Shown in pieces: positions 26,828 through 38,731 of a stretch of 64,000 bases of DNA. The stretch comes from Trifolium pratense (lineage: Eukaryota > Streptophyta > Magnoliopsida > Fabales > Fabaceae), in contig NC_060062.1 of the NCBI RefSeq assembly GCF_020283565.1, positions 6,919,322 to 6,983,321 of the forward strand, given 5' to 3'. The notes beneath the pieces were generated by a model. It was not told the DNA's origin. It made no database searches and saw only the letters and a list, made by a program, of their open reading frames with translations. Positions within the stretch are counted from its first letter, which is position 1; each line of letters opens with the position of its first letter. The position numbers were made by a program, and so were the translations under genes.

Positions 26828-27899
26828 GGCTACAGAGAAGAATGTGAATAATAAGAAGAAGAAACCCTAATCTTGGAGAATTTGCATTGAAATTGCGAGC
26901 GAAAGAGGATCAATTTTGTAATCTTATTATCTAGGGTTTATGAAGAAGAGGGAGAAGGGGATTTTGTTTGAAATTGTTAAACGCACGTTTGACTGTGTAT
27001 CACCATTGTCGTTTCGTTATGAGAAACGGGTCGGGTTTTTATGGATCCAAATCATGGGTGGTAGATAACACACAAAAGAAAATTTATATATTTCTTTCTT
27101 TCAACAGAAAAAGAAAATTGTGAATTTATATGATATATTGAGATGAGATTTTCTTAGAGGCTATAATATGCAATTTTGGTATACAAGATCTTTACAAGAA
27201 ATTAGTATTCAACCTAATGTTTTTATTGATAATAATCATAGAAAATGTGTGTTATGAGTAGTTGAGTAGGAGATAAGGACAGCAAAAAAAATTTGATGAA
27301 TATGTTAAGTAGCTATCATTATTTGGTTATTTATCGTAGTGTAAAATACCAAATCATTCACTCTTAAGCAAGAGATTTGTTCAATATTTTCTACTATAAT
27401 CTTAACATTCAAATATTTGAGGTTAAGGATATAATGTTGCTAGTAATATATATGCATGGAAAGTTAAATGGTTTTACCAACTTTGATTTTTCAAAAAATT
27501 CCTTATGCATATTATGATCCATCCATCAATCCAATTTGTTTTTGTTATATATTCAAAGAAGCAACTTAAGTTTGTACTTTTTATTTAAACTTTGAATATA
27601 ATTGTTAATGTTGTGTATTCTTCTTCTTGTAAATGTAATGACGAGTTACAAGCTACGCATGAAACTAAAATTTTCTGTTTGGTTGAAATTATTCGTTTCT
27701 TAAATTTGTGTATATATTTTGCATTTAAATTTTTTATTATTTCTTTATGAAATTATACATATTATACTTGGTCGCTTAAACTAAATTTCTGGCTCCATCC
27801 AGCTGGCGGTTATAGGTGGAAGTGGTCGAAATCGACTAGTGGATCATGATAGTATGTAACCCAATACATTTGAATTGCTCATTGTATAACGACTTTGTC
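26828..27899. other. Intergenic between symplekin start and fold-back element
   Basis: Contains the symplekin 5' UTR and promoter region, transcribed to the left. No other gene is visible. Confidence 0.6.
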
Positions 27900-28283
27900 T
27901 AACATGAACAAGTCCATCAAGTTGTGCATGGTGCACAAGTAGCTATTTATATTATAACGAATACGAATTTTACAAAATTTATGTTGGATTGAAAGTTTAT
28001 ATCATATAGATTATCTATAAAAATTTTGAATTTTTTTAAAAATCATTTGATATGTTATTGAGACCCATCAAAATTAACGGTTTATGGGTTTTTATTGAAT
28101 ACCGTTAATTTTGATGAGTCTCAATAACATAGCAAATGATTTTCAAAAAAATTCAAAATTTTTATAGGTGATCTATATAATATAAACTTTCAATCTAACG
28201 GTGGATTTTGTAAAATTCGTATCGATTATAATATAAATCGCTACTTGTGCACCATGCACAACTTGATGGACTTATTCATGTTA
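27900..28283. repeat. Long fold-back MITE
   Basis: A 384-bp palindromic element. The left arm begins TAACATGAACAAGTCCATCA and the right arm ends with its near-perfect complement. The arms of about 190 bp meet near the phrase AACGGTTTATGGG. The flanking 9-mers GACTTTGTC and GAATTGGCC match only partly, so the target duplication and superfamily are uncertain. It lies in the spacer between the divergently transcribed symplekin and rhodanese genes. Confidence 0.7.
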
Positions 28284-28771
28284 GAATTGGCCTTGTATAA
28301 CATTTATAAAACAGTGTGAAAATCGTCTCAACTTATAATTTCATTTCAGACGTTATTTGTGACTTTTAAAATTTAGATTTCAAAATACAAAAGTTAAAAT
28401 GCAAAAAGAAAGAAAATTCTTTCTCTTTTAATTGAGGTTTAAGTCTAATTCAATCATATAAAATTGACTTATAAAATAATAATTATCTCTATTTTATAAA
28501 TTCATATTCAGACCATCTCGAAGCAACTAATGCGAGACTCTTACACCTTTCCATAAGTTTTATTTAAGGAGTAGGAGAATAAAAATAAAATAAGATCAAG
28601 AAGAGGATAATGTGTCTTCGAATCTTCTTAGATATATTTAGATAGATTGATAAAAAAGCAAGTAGCAAACAGACAAAAAAGAAAGCTCACAAAGCCAATG
28701 TGTATGGTTCTTAATGGTAATGTTTCTCATCATCCAAAACAGTTCAATCAAATCCTTCATAGCATCACAAT

Positions 28772-30042
28772 ATGGCAACCAATTTGAACAATCTATTCAA
28801 AACTTCAATTCTAAATCACAAGACAAACCAAAAGAACAACCTTTTCACTACAACCACACAAAAAACCACAAGATTTCAAGTTACTATCAATGCTACATCC
28901 AATAAAAAAAGTGCTAAACAACTCATAGAATCTGGTTCAATAAGAACAATTTTACCAAAAGATGCTTCCACAGCTATGAACTCAGAAGGTTTCATTCTCC
29001 TTGATGTTAGACCAAATTGGGAGAGAGAAAAGGCACGTGTGAAAGGGTCATTGCATGTGCCAATGTTTGTTGAAGATAAGGATAATGGTCCTTTAACTTT
29101 GCTTAAGAAATGGGTTCATTTTGGTTATATTGGTGCTTGGACTGGTCAATATCTCACCACTTTTAATTCTGAATTTCTTAGTCAAGTGGAAAATGTTGTT
29201 CCTGGTAAAGATAGCAAGATTCTTGTTGCATGTGGTGAAGGATTAAGGTAAACATGTGAATGATTTTTATTTTATTTTTAGCAAAAATATGGTTATTTAA
29301 TCTCTACTATTAAGATGTTAGAGACTAAATTGACACATTTCATATACTTTAGAATTATCTATTTGCGTGAGCATAACTCAATTGATAAGAACATTGCACG
29401 TAAAATCCAGGGACCAGGGTTCGAACCCTACTACTCCCGCTATTTCACCTTAAAAAGTGAAATTTTAACCACCAATCTACCTGACAAAAAGAATAAAATA
29501 AAACTATTTTTATTAATATTTATGTAATTTGGGTGCTTTTGATGATCCGCTAAAAAATACAAAAATATCTTATATCTATTATATTTTCGAATATAAAAAA
29601 CATTACTTATCTCTGCAGTGTAGATTAGATTTATCATATCATATCATGTACTATGTTGTTCTGTTCTGTTTTGTCTAATACTTAATGTTTTGCGAATCAC
29701 ATAGATTAAATTGGAGAGAATTATAGTTTTTATTCAACAATATCAAGCAATTAAGTCATACTATATCTTAGCATATGAACAAGTTTATTTATTATTATGA
29801 CAATAAAGAAAAATATTGGTTGGTTTTTTGTTGAGTGATTCATCAGGTCACTAACAGCAACTTCAAAGCTGTATAATGGAGGCTACAAAAACATTGGATG
29901 GTTAGTTGGAGGTTTTAATCGTTCACAAGACAATGATTTCTCAGAAATAGAAGGAAAAGAGAAGTTGAAGTATGCTACAATTGGAGGAGCCTCTTACTTC
30001 TTCCTTCAATTACTCATACTTCTCCAGACAGTGAGTAAATAG
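28772..30042 (+). CDS. STR10: Rhodanese-like domain protein, plastid (STR10-like)
   Basis: A single-domain sulfurtransferase-like protein, probably imported into chloroplasts. Exons are 28772-29247 and 29847-30042; they join in frame to 223 aa. Residues 1 to about 45 are rich in Ser, Thr, Asn and Lys and lack acidic residues, as in a transit peptide. The rhodanese fold follows: FILLDVRPNWEREKARVKGS, VPMFVEDKDNGP, and the active-site loop with Cys154 in ACGEGLRS. The loop is split by the intron. A hydrophobic C-terminal segment (SYFFLQLLILL) suggests a membrane anchor. The best remembered match is Arabidopsis STR10 (At3g08920), similar in length and with the same CGEGLRS motif. The sequence CAGACAGTGAGT just before the stop resembles a splice donor, so a third exon cannot be fully excluded. 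The enzymatic substrate is unknown. Confidence 0.92.
29364..29485 (+). mobile_element. tRNA-derived SINE in the STR10-like intron
   Basis: A box like GCATAACTCAATTGAT and B box GGTTCGAACCCTACT, then a pyrimidine-rich middle and CTACCTGAC end, matching the SINE at 30855. No target duplication could be defined. It lies in sense orientation in the 599-bp intron. Confidence 0.7.
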
Positions 30043-30840
30043 TTAGTATTTTGGTCTCTAAATGTGTTATGCAGTGTTGGTATAGTCTCTGAATGAATGT
30101 ATCGAAACTTAAAAAATATCTCTAAATGTGTTTTCTGGATGAACTGACAAATAAAAGACACATTTCATGATTAAAAGAACTGGCAAAAAACACATTTGAT
30201 GATATTTATTTAGAGATTATAATGACACTATTAGACATATTTAAAGACTATTGGTATATCTTTTTGATAATATTCTTGAATTTGTACACTATTGAACTTG
30301 TAAGACTCTATGACCTTGTTGTATTTTGATTAAAAAAAATAAACTTCCTAGTTGGGCCGCTCAGACTTGTTGTAATCAGGATTAGCTGGTTGCTACTGAC
30401 GCCTGACAAAGACTTGTGCACCCCCTGTATAGGTCCAGTTTGGGAACGGAAATAAGTCCCCGTCACTTTCTTTTTTACCATACAAAGTTTTCACCATCGT
30501 TATAGACTTAGAGGTGACTAGTTGATTTCCATCGCCAAATTTGTCGAGACTCGGGAGCAAAAGTTGGATTTTTTTCTCCCAATCAAATATCAAATATTCT
30601 TTATATGCAAGAGTTGGAGATCATCGAACTCCCTACTTGATTGAGACAACCAAATTCATTACCATTTGATTTTTTTAACAAGCCATATTATTGTTATGTT
30701 ATAATATAAGACATAATAAAGAGCACAGACCATTAAAATTATATTGTATGTCCAACAAATGAAAAAGCTAATAAAACACAGACCATTAAATATTTGATAC
30801 AGCACATTCTCACATGAACCTCTAAAAACACACAAATAAA
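30043..30840. other. Spacer after STR10-like gene
   Basis: Includes the probable 3' UTR of the rhodanese gene. A minus-strand ORF at 30393-30593 shows no known pattern. Nothing else is supported. Confidence 0.5.
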
Positions 30841-31010
30841 ACTAACAACGATTGGTCCCCATGAGCTTAGCTCAATTGGTTGGGACATCAGCATTTTATA
30901 TGCAGGAGCCAGGGTTCGAACCCTGGACACTCCACTTATCCATCTTTAAAGGTGGAATTTCAAGCCACTAGGCTACCTGACCCAAAAAAAAAAAAAACTA
31001 ACAACGATTG
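30841..31010 (+). mobile_element. tRNA-derived SINE with poly(A) and perfect TSD
   Basis: The SINE body is 30855-30996, with A box TTAGCTCAATTGGT, B box GGTTCGAACCC and a poly(A) tail from 30984. Perfect direct repeats ACTAACAACGATTG (30841-30854 and 30997-31010) flank it; the match extends to 17 bp if adjacent A residues are counted. This is the best-preserved of the three related SINEs and shows family structure and orientation clearly. Confidence 0.9.
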
Positions 31011-32085
31011 AAACAAAAAAAAAACTAACAACAACACGTAGAGTACTCTTAGACACAGATCATCAACAAGAATATAACTAATCAATTTGTTACAACGGAC
31101 ATATAATCATGCATTATATATGTCACAAACTTAATTAAAGGTAAATCAAAAGAAATTAAGAAGAATTTGCTTCATTTTAAAGAGAAACAATATTGAATCA
31201 AATTTAAACATTTTCATCACCAAGTTTTTAAATTACGATCTGCAATCGTAATCACAGTTGCATAGTTAACGTTATAGAAATTATTGGTACAACATCATCA
31301 CAATTACAATTGCAGACACATTTGTTTGTAAATTTTTGCAATATTAAAGATTGTTGCTTAAGACGTGACCGCGACCTCACAATGTCGAATCCAATGGCTT
31401 ATGAGATTCTTAGAAGTGATTCAAATGTAAAAGATAGTAATCAAATGAGGAGCAGCATAAGATTTTTAATCAAGATTGGATGGAGGTTTGTAGGGTGTTG
31501 TAAGAGAGGATGGTACAAAATTCGAATGCACCTCCACATTTGAGGGAATTTATTTATCTCAATGTTATTTTTCACATATACAAATTCCACATTTATGATA
31601 AAAAATAATCAAGGTCATGCCTTTTTTTGGGTACAAAATCAAAGTAATCAAATTATAAGTTTACTGAGCAGCAACATTTTACTTATGGCAATGAGCAATG
31701 TAGATCTTATGATTCATTTTTTCCTTCCGCACTTGTGTTAGAATTTAGAACTTTGATGAAATCGTTGTGAATATAAATATTCATGTTAATTTAAGAAAAT
31801 GAGTCTTTTTTATTGTCAGGGACTAACCTAAGTCTAGAATTTTTTTATGAGGGATCAATTTAGATCTTCAATCTTAAAATTAATATACCAAACTATCCTA
31901 CATTAAAACATAAATATCAAAATGCCATACTTATAGCAATCTATACATTTTTTCTCCTTTTTTTTTCTTTTTCCTTTTCGATATTGTAAATAACTAAAAA
32001 TCTAAAATCAAATTTAATTAATAACATTCACAATAAATTAATTAGGTAAACTAAACAATTTTTTATGTACAACATTTGTACGATA
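31011..32085. other. Spacer, no supported gene
   Basis: An ORF on the plus strand (ATG near 31382, MSNPMAYEILRSD, about 54 aa) is the only candidate. It has no family pattern, so it is not called as a gene. Confidence 0.5.
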
Positions 32086-32231
32086 CCCTTCCAGACACAA
32101 ATATAAGAAAAAATGCAATTTTTAGATTCATTGTATAACAGATGTATCTGAACTATAATACAGAGTAAATACATTTGTTATTCAATGAATCTTTTAAGTA
32201 CATTTTTGCTTATATTTGTGTCCGGAGGGAG
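32086..32231. mobile_element. Stowaway-like (Tc1/mariner) MITE
   Basis: A 146-bp element with inverted ends CCCTTCCAGACACAAATATA and, complemented from the right, CTCCCTCCGGACACAAATAT. It is flanked by TA dinucleotides at 32084-32085 and 32232-32233. CTCCCTCCG ends and a TA duplication define Stowaway MITEs. Confidence 0.85.
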
Positions 32232-32283
32232 TATGTGTTAGATAACCAAATGTCTTAAAAATAAATAATCTCCTTTTTTTATA

Positions 32284-33391
32284 CTCCCTCCGTCACATTT
32301 TATAAGAACTCATTTGACTAAATGCACTATTCGTATGTATTGTTTTGATCGTATTTTTATAAAAATATTTAAATGTAAATATTATCATAAAAGATCTTGT
32401 TTGATTTGTTTCGACGAGTATTTTCAAAATACCAAATTTCTATAATTTTTACTAATACACAATTAAAGATATTCGTAATCAAAATTAAGTATTGGTGTAC
32501 GTGCAATGATCAATTAAGACCATCCACAATGGAGCACTCCAACTTTGAGTACTTAAATGGGTCCCACATTGACACATCACTAATTTATTATTTTTTAATA
32601 ATAGTACCTAATAGGTACTCAACCCCTCCAATGGAGCACTTCTTAAAAAGTTCTAAAATGGGTCCATCAATAATTTCACATCATTACAATAACTTATTAT
32701 TTAATTATATATTTTATAATATAAATTGATTGAATGATAAAATTACAAAATTAGTATGTACTATTTTTTCTTATAATTCGAAAAATAATTAAAATTCAAA
32801 ATTTAATTTAAAATAATATTGCCAAATTTTAAGTATTAGATAATTAAAAAATAATTTAAAATAACATTACATAATTTTAAAAACAATTAATTTTGTTGAT
32901 CATCATGCCCAAAACGTTGCCAAATATGCTCGACAAGATCATGTTGAAGTTCAAGATGAGTTCGCCTATCTTGAATTTGTGCTCTTCTTGACAAGTGTAG
33001 CCCATTATGGATAAATACCATCGGCTAAATAATACCCCATATTATATTAAGTTATATTTACCGAATATTGCACCAACGTCTATATGGTTGACATTAAATT
33101 TTTTTAGAGGCATGCCAATTCAAAAATTATGCTTTTGTGATGTACAAAAATAAAATTGTGTTTTTGTACCATTAATTCAAATTGAATATAGAAAATAAAG
33201 TGGGCTCATGAAAATAATATTTTAATGAAAAATAAGGTGGGTCCAAGAGGAGAGAGATGATTCTTATTTTAGAAGTAGTACATAATAGGTACTCAAATGG
33301 GTGGTACTCCAATGGTAGTACCTAATAAGTACCTAATAGGTACTACACCATTGGAGATGGTCTTAATCCTTATATTTTGGGACGAAGGGAG
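32284..33391. mobile_element. Stowaway-like MITE split by a nested Harbinger element
   Basis: The left end CTCCCTCCGTCACATTTTAT and the right end (complement CTCCCTTCGTCCCAAAATAT) pair as a Stowaway with TA at both flanks (32282-32283, 33392-33393). The two ends are 1.1 kb apart because the 845-bp element at 32518-33362 has inserted in the middle. Confidence 0.75.
32518..33362 (-). mobile_element. Non-autonomous PIF/Harbinger-like element with transposase C-terminal relic
   Basis: Inverted ends GACCATCCACAATGG and, complemented, GACCATCTCCAATGG are flanked on both sides by TTAA (32514-32517 and 33363-33366). On the minus strand, 33018 to 32887 reads HNGLHLSRRAQ, then HLELQHDLVEHIWQRFG, ending in TAA. 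This resembles the C-terminal tail of plant Harbinger-linked (Plant_tran / ALP1-like) transposases as I remember them. The rest of the transposase is gone. Confidence 0.7.
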
Positions 33392-33869
33392 TACACTCAT
33401 TAGATTAGTGTTTGATATCTTTATGACACTTATACGACACATTTGTGAAATGGAAAATCATTGACAACCTCCGTGTACTCATACACCTATACAATGTGGT
33501 ACGGAATGACAACATATATAGATCCAATGACAACCTCCGTGACAACATTGATTTTCTCTCCTTTTTATTCTTTGTAATTTACCAACTCTAAAATGTGTAC
33601 TTTTTATTTTATTATATATTTATTTATTCAATATCTGATTTAACCACTTCTATACCAGTTAAACTGGTCGAACTATAAACCAAAGGTCACATAGGTTTAT
33701 AAATCAAAGCAAGTAAAAAAAAAACACTTTTTTTGAGTTATCTCATCCATGACCTTGTCTGACAGACTTGTGCACAATGGCACCGTTTTGCTGCTCTACT
33801 ACCAGTAAGAAAGAATGCATTTTGATCATCGGTTCAAGAGCCAAAAACAACAACAGTTCTCCAACTTGA

Positions 33870-35004
33870 TGCCATGGCTTTTCAACAACAACAACAATTC
33901 CCCTCAAAGTCTTAGTGGACAAACAAATCAACAAAGTGGGGTCTTTGTTAGTGAAACTACACCATGGTGTCTGTCTGGTGTCGGATGATTTGAAGAAGAT
34001 TGTACCAAGTTCCACCATGAATTTGGGTATTCAGACTTAACTCAACTAGAGGAAGTCACACACCACATTAGCAAATAGGGTTGAGTTAGGCTAACTCCCA
34101 ATTCAAAACTAATATTAGGTTCCCCATTATCAGGCCACCCATTTTATATCAACACTAAGCGCAATAGTGTTGGGTGTGAGAGGGTGTCTTAAGAGTACCA
34201 CATCCGATGTGAGATGGCCTGAACACGAGTTTATAAGTAGATGCAATATTCATAATACAAGTCGGTTTTGTAGAAACTCGCTTGGTAGAATAATCTTAGC
34301 CAAAGCGAAGAACCGGCTTGACATGCCGCGAATCCTCTGGAAAGAGAGATGGAGGGTTGAGTTAGGCTCAACTTCCAATTCTAGGACTAAGTAAGAGAAG
34401 AAACATGCTAGGATAAGAGGTATATAGTTACGGATGTTATTAAGTAGTTAGAGGATGAGATCAAGTATAATTAGAAGAAATATGACATATTTTACTAGCT
34501 TGCTTGTGAAATGAAAAAACTTAAGTAAAGGTTAAATCTTTTGAGGAGACATCTCTCCTATTTTCATTCTTTCATTCAATTAAAAAAATAATCTTTTTTT
34601 CTACAATTTCATTCTTATTCTTTATGATAGGTTCCTGGTGGGTTTTTCTTATACTGTTATGCTTAGCATTTGTGTTTTAACATTGTGTATAGATATTGAA
34701 CCTCCTCAAGTATACCTTAACCTCTCATGAGCCTCTCACAAATACTATTTTGAAAAGTAGCTCCAAGAACAAAGGCAACTCATCACCTACCCAATCTGCA
34801 TCACCCATTAGAGTAATGCTGTGCATCAGCGACAAAAGTAAAATCGATATTAAGGTATTGAAAAGAAAATCTAAGAAAAAGATAATCGGTGCTGAAACCA
34901 ATGGAGATTTTGTTGACATCATTTTTAGCTTCCTTACCATGCCATTAGGGTCAATTGTAAAGCTTTTGGGACCTAACTCTAGCCTCAAACAAAAAACACT
35001 CTAG
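33870..35004 (+). pseudogene. DUF674 pseudogene with two internal deletions
   Basis: A decayed copy of the DUF674 genes at 36192 and 40506. The exon 1 remnant (about 33870-34077) retains the start region (ATG at 33875) but is frameshifted. IPLKVLVDKQ(I)NKV then jumps directly to LVSDDLKKIVPSS, so most of exon 1 is deleted. The exon 2 remnant (34693-35004) is preceded by a kept AG acceptor and reads ILNLLKYTLTSHEPLTNTIL, then GDFVDIIFSFLTMPLGSIVK. It jumps at LLGPNS to sequence like the parent's 3' UTR and stops at 35002-35004. The enlarged intron contains TRIM/LTR-like sequence (about 34150-34400). Function is not expected. Confidence 0.85.
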
Positions 35005-35472
35005 TTGGTTAAAGTTTATGGTTTCAGCTTGAATTTTCAATACGTTGTAGTTTCAGCTTATGTTTTCAACAATAGCTAGAAGATCTTAGACCTTGGTATA
35101 AGTTTATGGTTTATCTGTTTAGTTTTATGAGCTGAAGTTGTGAAATACTTCATTGGATTCTAATATGCTAGCTCTATTACTTTATAGTCTGGTCATGGAG
35201 TTGTATCTTGTTCTGTATGTATCAACTCCAAATCTTTCCTTCCCTGCTTGGCAGTCTTAGTTCTTTGTGGAACAATGCTCTCTAAGGCTTTGAGCAAACC
35301 TTATTATACTCCCTCCCTATAAATTGGAAAACTACAATTATTTTCATTTTTTGTTTACCTATTTTACTACATTTTTCAATATTATTTATTTGTCTACTGT
35401 TTATAACCAATAAGAAAATTAGATCTTATTATAATGTTGTCTATAATTTTAAAAACCGTATAAGAGCTACTT

Positions 35473-35694
35473 TTTTTTTTTTTGAAAACTTGGTATCCGG
35501 CCTTAGGACCGACTAATCCAAGGGGACCAATCCCACCGCCCACTTGCGGGGGCCCCATTTAAAGCCAGAGTTTTTTTGCTCTGTATGGACTTGGCCCACC
35601 GAAATTGGCACCAGTGGGAATCGAACCTGAGACCTTGAGAGGAGCATACTCCAAGGGCCCAAGCCAACACCACTCGACCAACCCCAAGTGGGTT
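35473..35694 (-). mobile_element. tRNA-derived SINE, second family, with 16-bp perfect TSD
   Basis: A poly(T) run at the left end (the poly(A) tail on the minus strand) leads into a 222-bp body with an A box (TGGTCGAGTGGTG) and B box (GGTTCGATTCC). Perfect direct repeats CGTATAAGAGCTACTT occur at 35457-35472 and 35695-35710. The head differs from the SINEs at 10379, 29364 and 30855, so it is a different family. It lies between the DUF674 pseudogene and the intact DUF674 gene. Confidence 0.88.
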
Positions 35695-36191
35695 CGTATA
35701 AGAGCTACTTAATGGATAGAGTAATAAAATTTGGACAAACTACTATGTTGATCTTTGAAAGTGTAACTCGTTGTCACATTGGTCTCTAAATGTGTCGAAA
35801 TTACAAATAGTAGTACATCTTTACTTCCTACTATTTTGTTAATAATTTATTTTCTCACCTCTCAACTTCTCTGGTGCACAACCCGTTAGTGGTAGTAGGA
35901 ATTTGGATTATGGTTTGAATGAAGAATTGAGAAATTAATGAATGGTAGTTAATCACAATGGCATAGGGACACATGTAATAGTACGACCTTGAAAATTGAG
36001 GTATTTGCCAAAGAACCCGCCTTTAATTAAACTTGACTCTTGACTTTTTTTATTTACATTTACCTTGAAACTTGAAGTATTAAGATAGTGCTGGTAAAAA
36101 AAAAATACAGGAGTATATAGTAGTAGTCAAGAAAGAAGGCTTGTCTCTCAAAAATCGTGAAGAAGAAGAGTTCTACAAAAAACGTTCTACC

Positions 36192-37877
36192 ATGGCTTCT
36201 GAACAACAAGAAGAAGAGTCAAAAACCATTTCCCTCAAAATCTTAGTGGACAAACAAAGCAACAAAGTTGTATTTGTGGAAACAACTAATGACTTTGTTG
36301 ACACTCTTTTCAGTTTCCTATCTCTACCACTTGCTACCATCTTTCGCCTTTTAGCCACCAATAACACTAACAATTACCAACAACTCTCAGAATCATCACC
36401 ATTCCTTGCCAACATCAACAACCTCTACCAAACCGTACAAAACACTACCTCGAATGATGTTTGGAACAACCCTGTCTGCAAAGAAATGTTGCTGCATCCT
36501 GGGAATCCATGTGAATCTCAATGCATGAAGTTATTCTTGAATGTAAATGAACCATCAAGTAAGTTTTATGTGTGTACTTCTTGTTACAAGTTTACTACTT
36601 TTCAAAATCTTCACTGTGCATGTGGAAAACCAATTACTAGACAGCCTGAGAATTTGGATTCTAAGGGTCAGGGGAATAATTGCCAAAATGGGGTATTTGT
36701 TAGAGAAAACGGATCAATGTTTCTGGTGTCTGATGATTTGAAGATTTTGCCTAGTTCCTCTGTGACTTACTTGCAGCTGTTGATGGAATCGGGGCATTCA
36801 GACTCAACTCAACTCGAGGAAGTCACACACAACATTGGCAAGCAGGAGGTAATTAATGTTTTTGTTTAGGGTTGTTACGTATTTCATACTCGTAGTACTT
36901 ATGCATCCTACCAGGTGGGTCTGATACTGTTGTTCTTACCATTTGTGTTTTAACATTTTGTATAGATATTGAACCTCCTCAAGTATAGCTTAATCTCTCA
37001 TGAGCCTCTAACAAATACTATTTTGAAAAGTTGCTCCAAGAACAAAGGCAACTCACACAACCCATCTGCAGTAGCAGTAAAAGTAGTGCCTTGCACTAGT
37101 AAGAAAAGTAAAATCGATATTAAGGTAGTACAAAGTAAATCTTTGAAAAAGTTGATCTTTACAGAGGCCAATGGAGATTTTGTTGACTTCATTTTTAGCT
37201 TCCTTACTATTCCTTTAGGGTCCATTGTGAAACTTTTGGGAGCTAACTCTTTTGCTGGATGTGTTGGTAATTTGTACAAGAGTGTGGAGAACTTGGACCC
37301 CACTTCTGTGTTACTGAATCCTGGTGTAGCACCACAGTCTGGTTATCCAAACCAGCCCCTCGACATTCCTCATGTAGAACACCCTGCTTATTTTTATGAA
37401 ACATTTTACATCGGCAAAACGAAAGGATGGTTTACTAAGGACAAGAGTTCATTGATAAGAGCAAGACAATTGATTGCAATGGACCCAAGAGAAGGTGCTG
37501 TGGGATTTGTGAAGAGAGCAGCATTATATGGTGTAGAAGATGATCTAAAAGTAAAGCCACTCTCTGCTAATTCTTTCCTTTCTTATTTGAATGAATTAAG
37601 CCTTTCCTTTGATGATCTTGAAGTGAAGGTGATAAGCATTGGTGAAGCTGAGGTAAGTTGGCTATTATTTTCTCACTGAATTTATAATCTTTTATGGTTT
37701 TGTTTTAACCTCTTGGATTTCCTTTACTTTGTGGTGTAGGCTTTGAAGTTCCTTGCAGCATTTTTGACATCAAAATTTACCTTGACTAGTGGACTACAAG
37801 ACTTTCTGAATGTGCCTAAACAAGAATCGACTCTTTTGAAAGTGCCTAAACAAGAATCAACTTTGACATCAAAGTAA
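36192..37877 (+). CDS. DUF674 family protein, intact copy
   Basis: DUF674 proteins (PF05056) are plant-specific and of unknown function, usually in tandem clusters. Exons 36192-36848, 36966-37652 and 37740-37877 join in phase 0 to 493 aa. The protein has two related halves. Half 1 has ISLKILVDKQSNKVVFVE and DFVDTLFSFLSLPLATIFRLL; half 2 (from residue 220) has IDIKVVQSKSLKKLIFTEA and DFVDFIFSFLTIPLGSIVKLL. Half 1 holds a Cys pair C128-x2-C131 and HCACG at 141-145, which could bind metal (inference). Start: ATG at 36192 in a good context (ACCATGG); upstream codons in the same frame lack ATG. The promoter region (about 35925-36030) is duplicated before the second copy at about 40118-40220, so promoter and gene were copied together. 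Confidence 0.92.
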
Positions 37878-38402
37878 AAACAAACTACTAGTTTGTTAAT
37901 TATCAATCTGTTGCAGTTTCAGCTTGTGTTTTCAACAGGATCCAGAAGATCTTGCAGTTTCTGTAGTTTGTGGTTTTCCTTTCTGTTTCTACTAAATTGA
38001 ATTGTCGTTTTCATATTTAGTTTTATGAACTGAAGTGATGAAACTCGTAATTTGATTGTGGTTTTTCTCTTCCATGGATTCTTATATGAAGTTGTATGTA
38101 GTTCTATATTATCTGTAGTTCTTAGTAGTAGAACAATGCTCTCTGAGGCTTTGAGGAGTAACAATCATAATCAATCATTCCTATACTCTCGAAAACGCTA
38201 GAGAAAATGAATCTAGGCATCTAGCAGTTGACACAAATCAGAATCAACATTATAAAAGCAATTAGCTAAGCAATAAAGCAATTAGTTAAAAGTTAAAAAC
38301 CAGTTTTCCTACCTTCTAAGCCTAGCTTAGTTGAAATTCAGATAGTTTTTGCATAGATTTCATTAATCTTGTGTGATGGTGGTACTCACAAAATGGCCCT
38401 TC

Positions 38403-38731
38403 TGTTGGGAATAATGCCTAAATATCTTTTTTGGAAGATTTTATATTTAAATATAGTTTAGATTTATATTTGAAATAATATAATATTAGGGTTTATGATT
38501 TATATTTTAGTTTATAATATTTAAGATTTGTTTAGAATTTATTATAGGATTAGTTTTGTTTTAAAATATATATGATTTGTTTTTATGTAGCTCTATATAT
38601 AGAGCCATAAGCATGATGAATAAAATAAGAACTTTAGTATTCTTTATATAACCCTATATTTGAGGAGAGTTTTCTCCCTAAAATTATATCTCACCAAATT
38701 CCGCAATACAAAAACACAAAAAACCATATCA
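38403..38731. mobile_element. Solo LTR (329 bp) with 5-bp TSD
   Basis: The segment begins TGTTGGGAATAATGCC and ends CCATATCA, so it has the TG...CA ends of an LTR. It is flanked by the 5-bp direct repeat CCTTC (38398-38402 and 38732-38736). CTCTATATATAGAGCC inside could be the LTR TATA box. No internal region is present, so unequal recombination has removed the element body. Confidence 0.8.

Noticed and set aside
30393..30593. 66-codon minus-strand ORF after STR10-like gene
   Set aside because: No recognisable domain; a 3' UTR or transposon remnant is more likely.
30855..30996. tRNA gene suggested by A and B boxes
   Set aside because: No cloverleaf, poly(A) tail and target duplications present; it is a SINE.
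31310..31543. 77-codon ORF, plus strand
   Set aside because: No family pattern, no TATA or splice context; composition like the surrounding AT-rich spacer.
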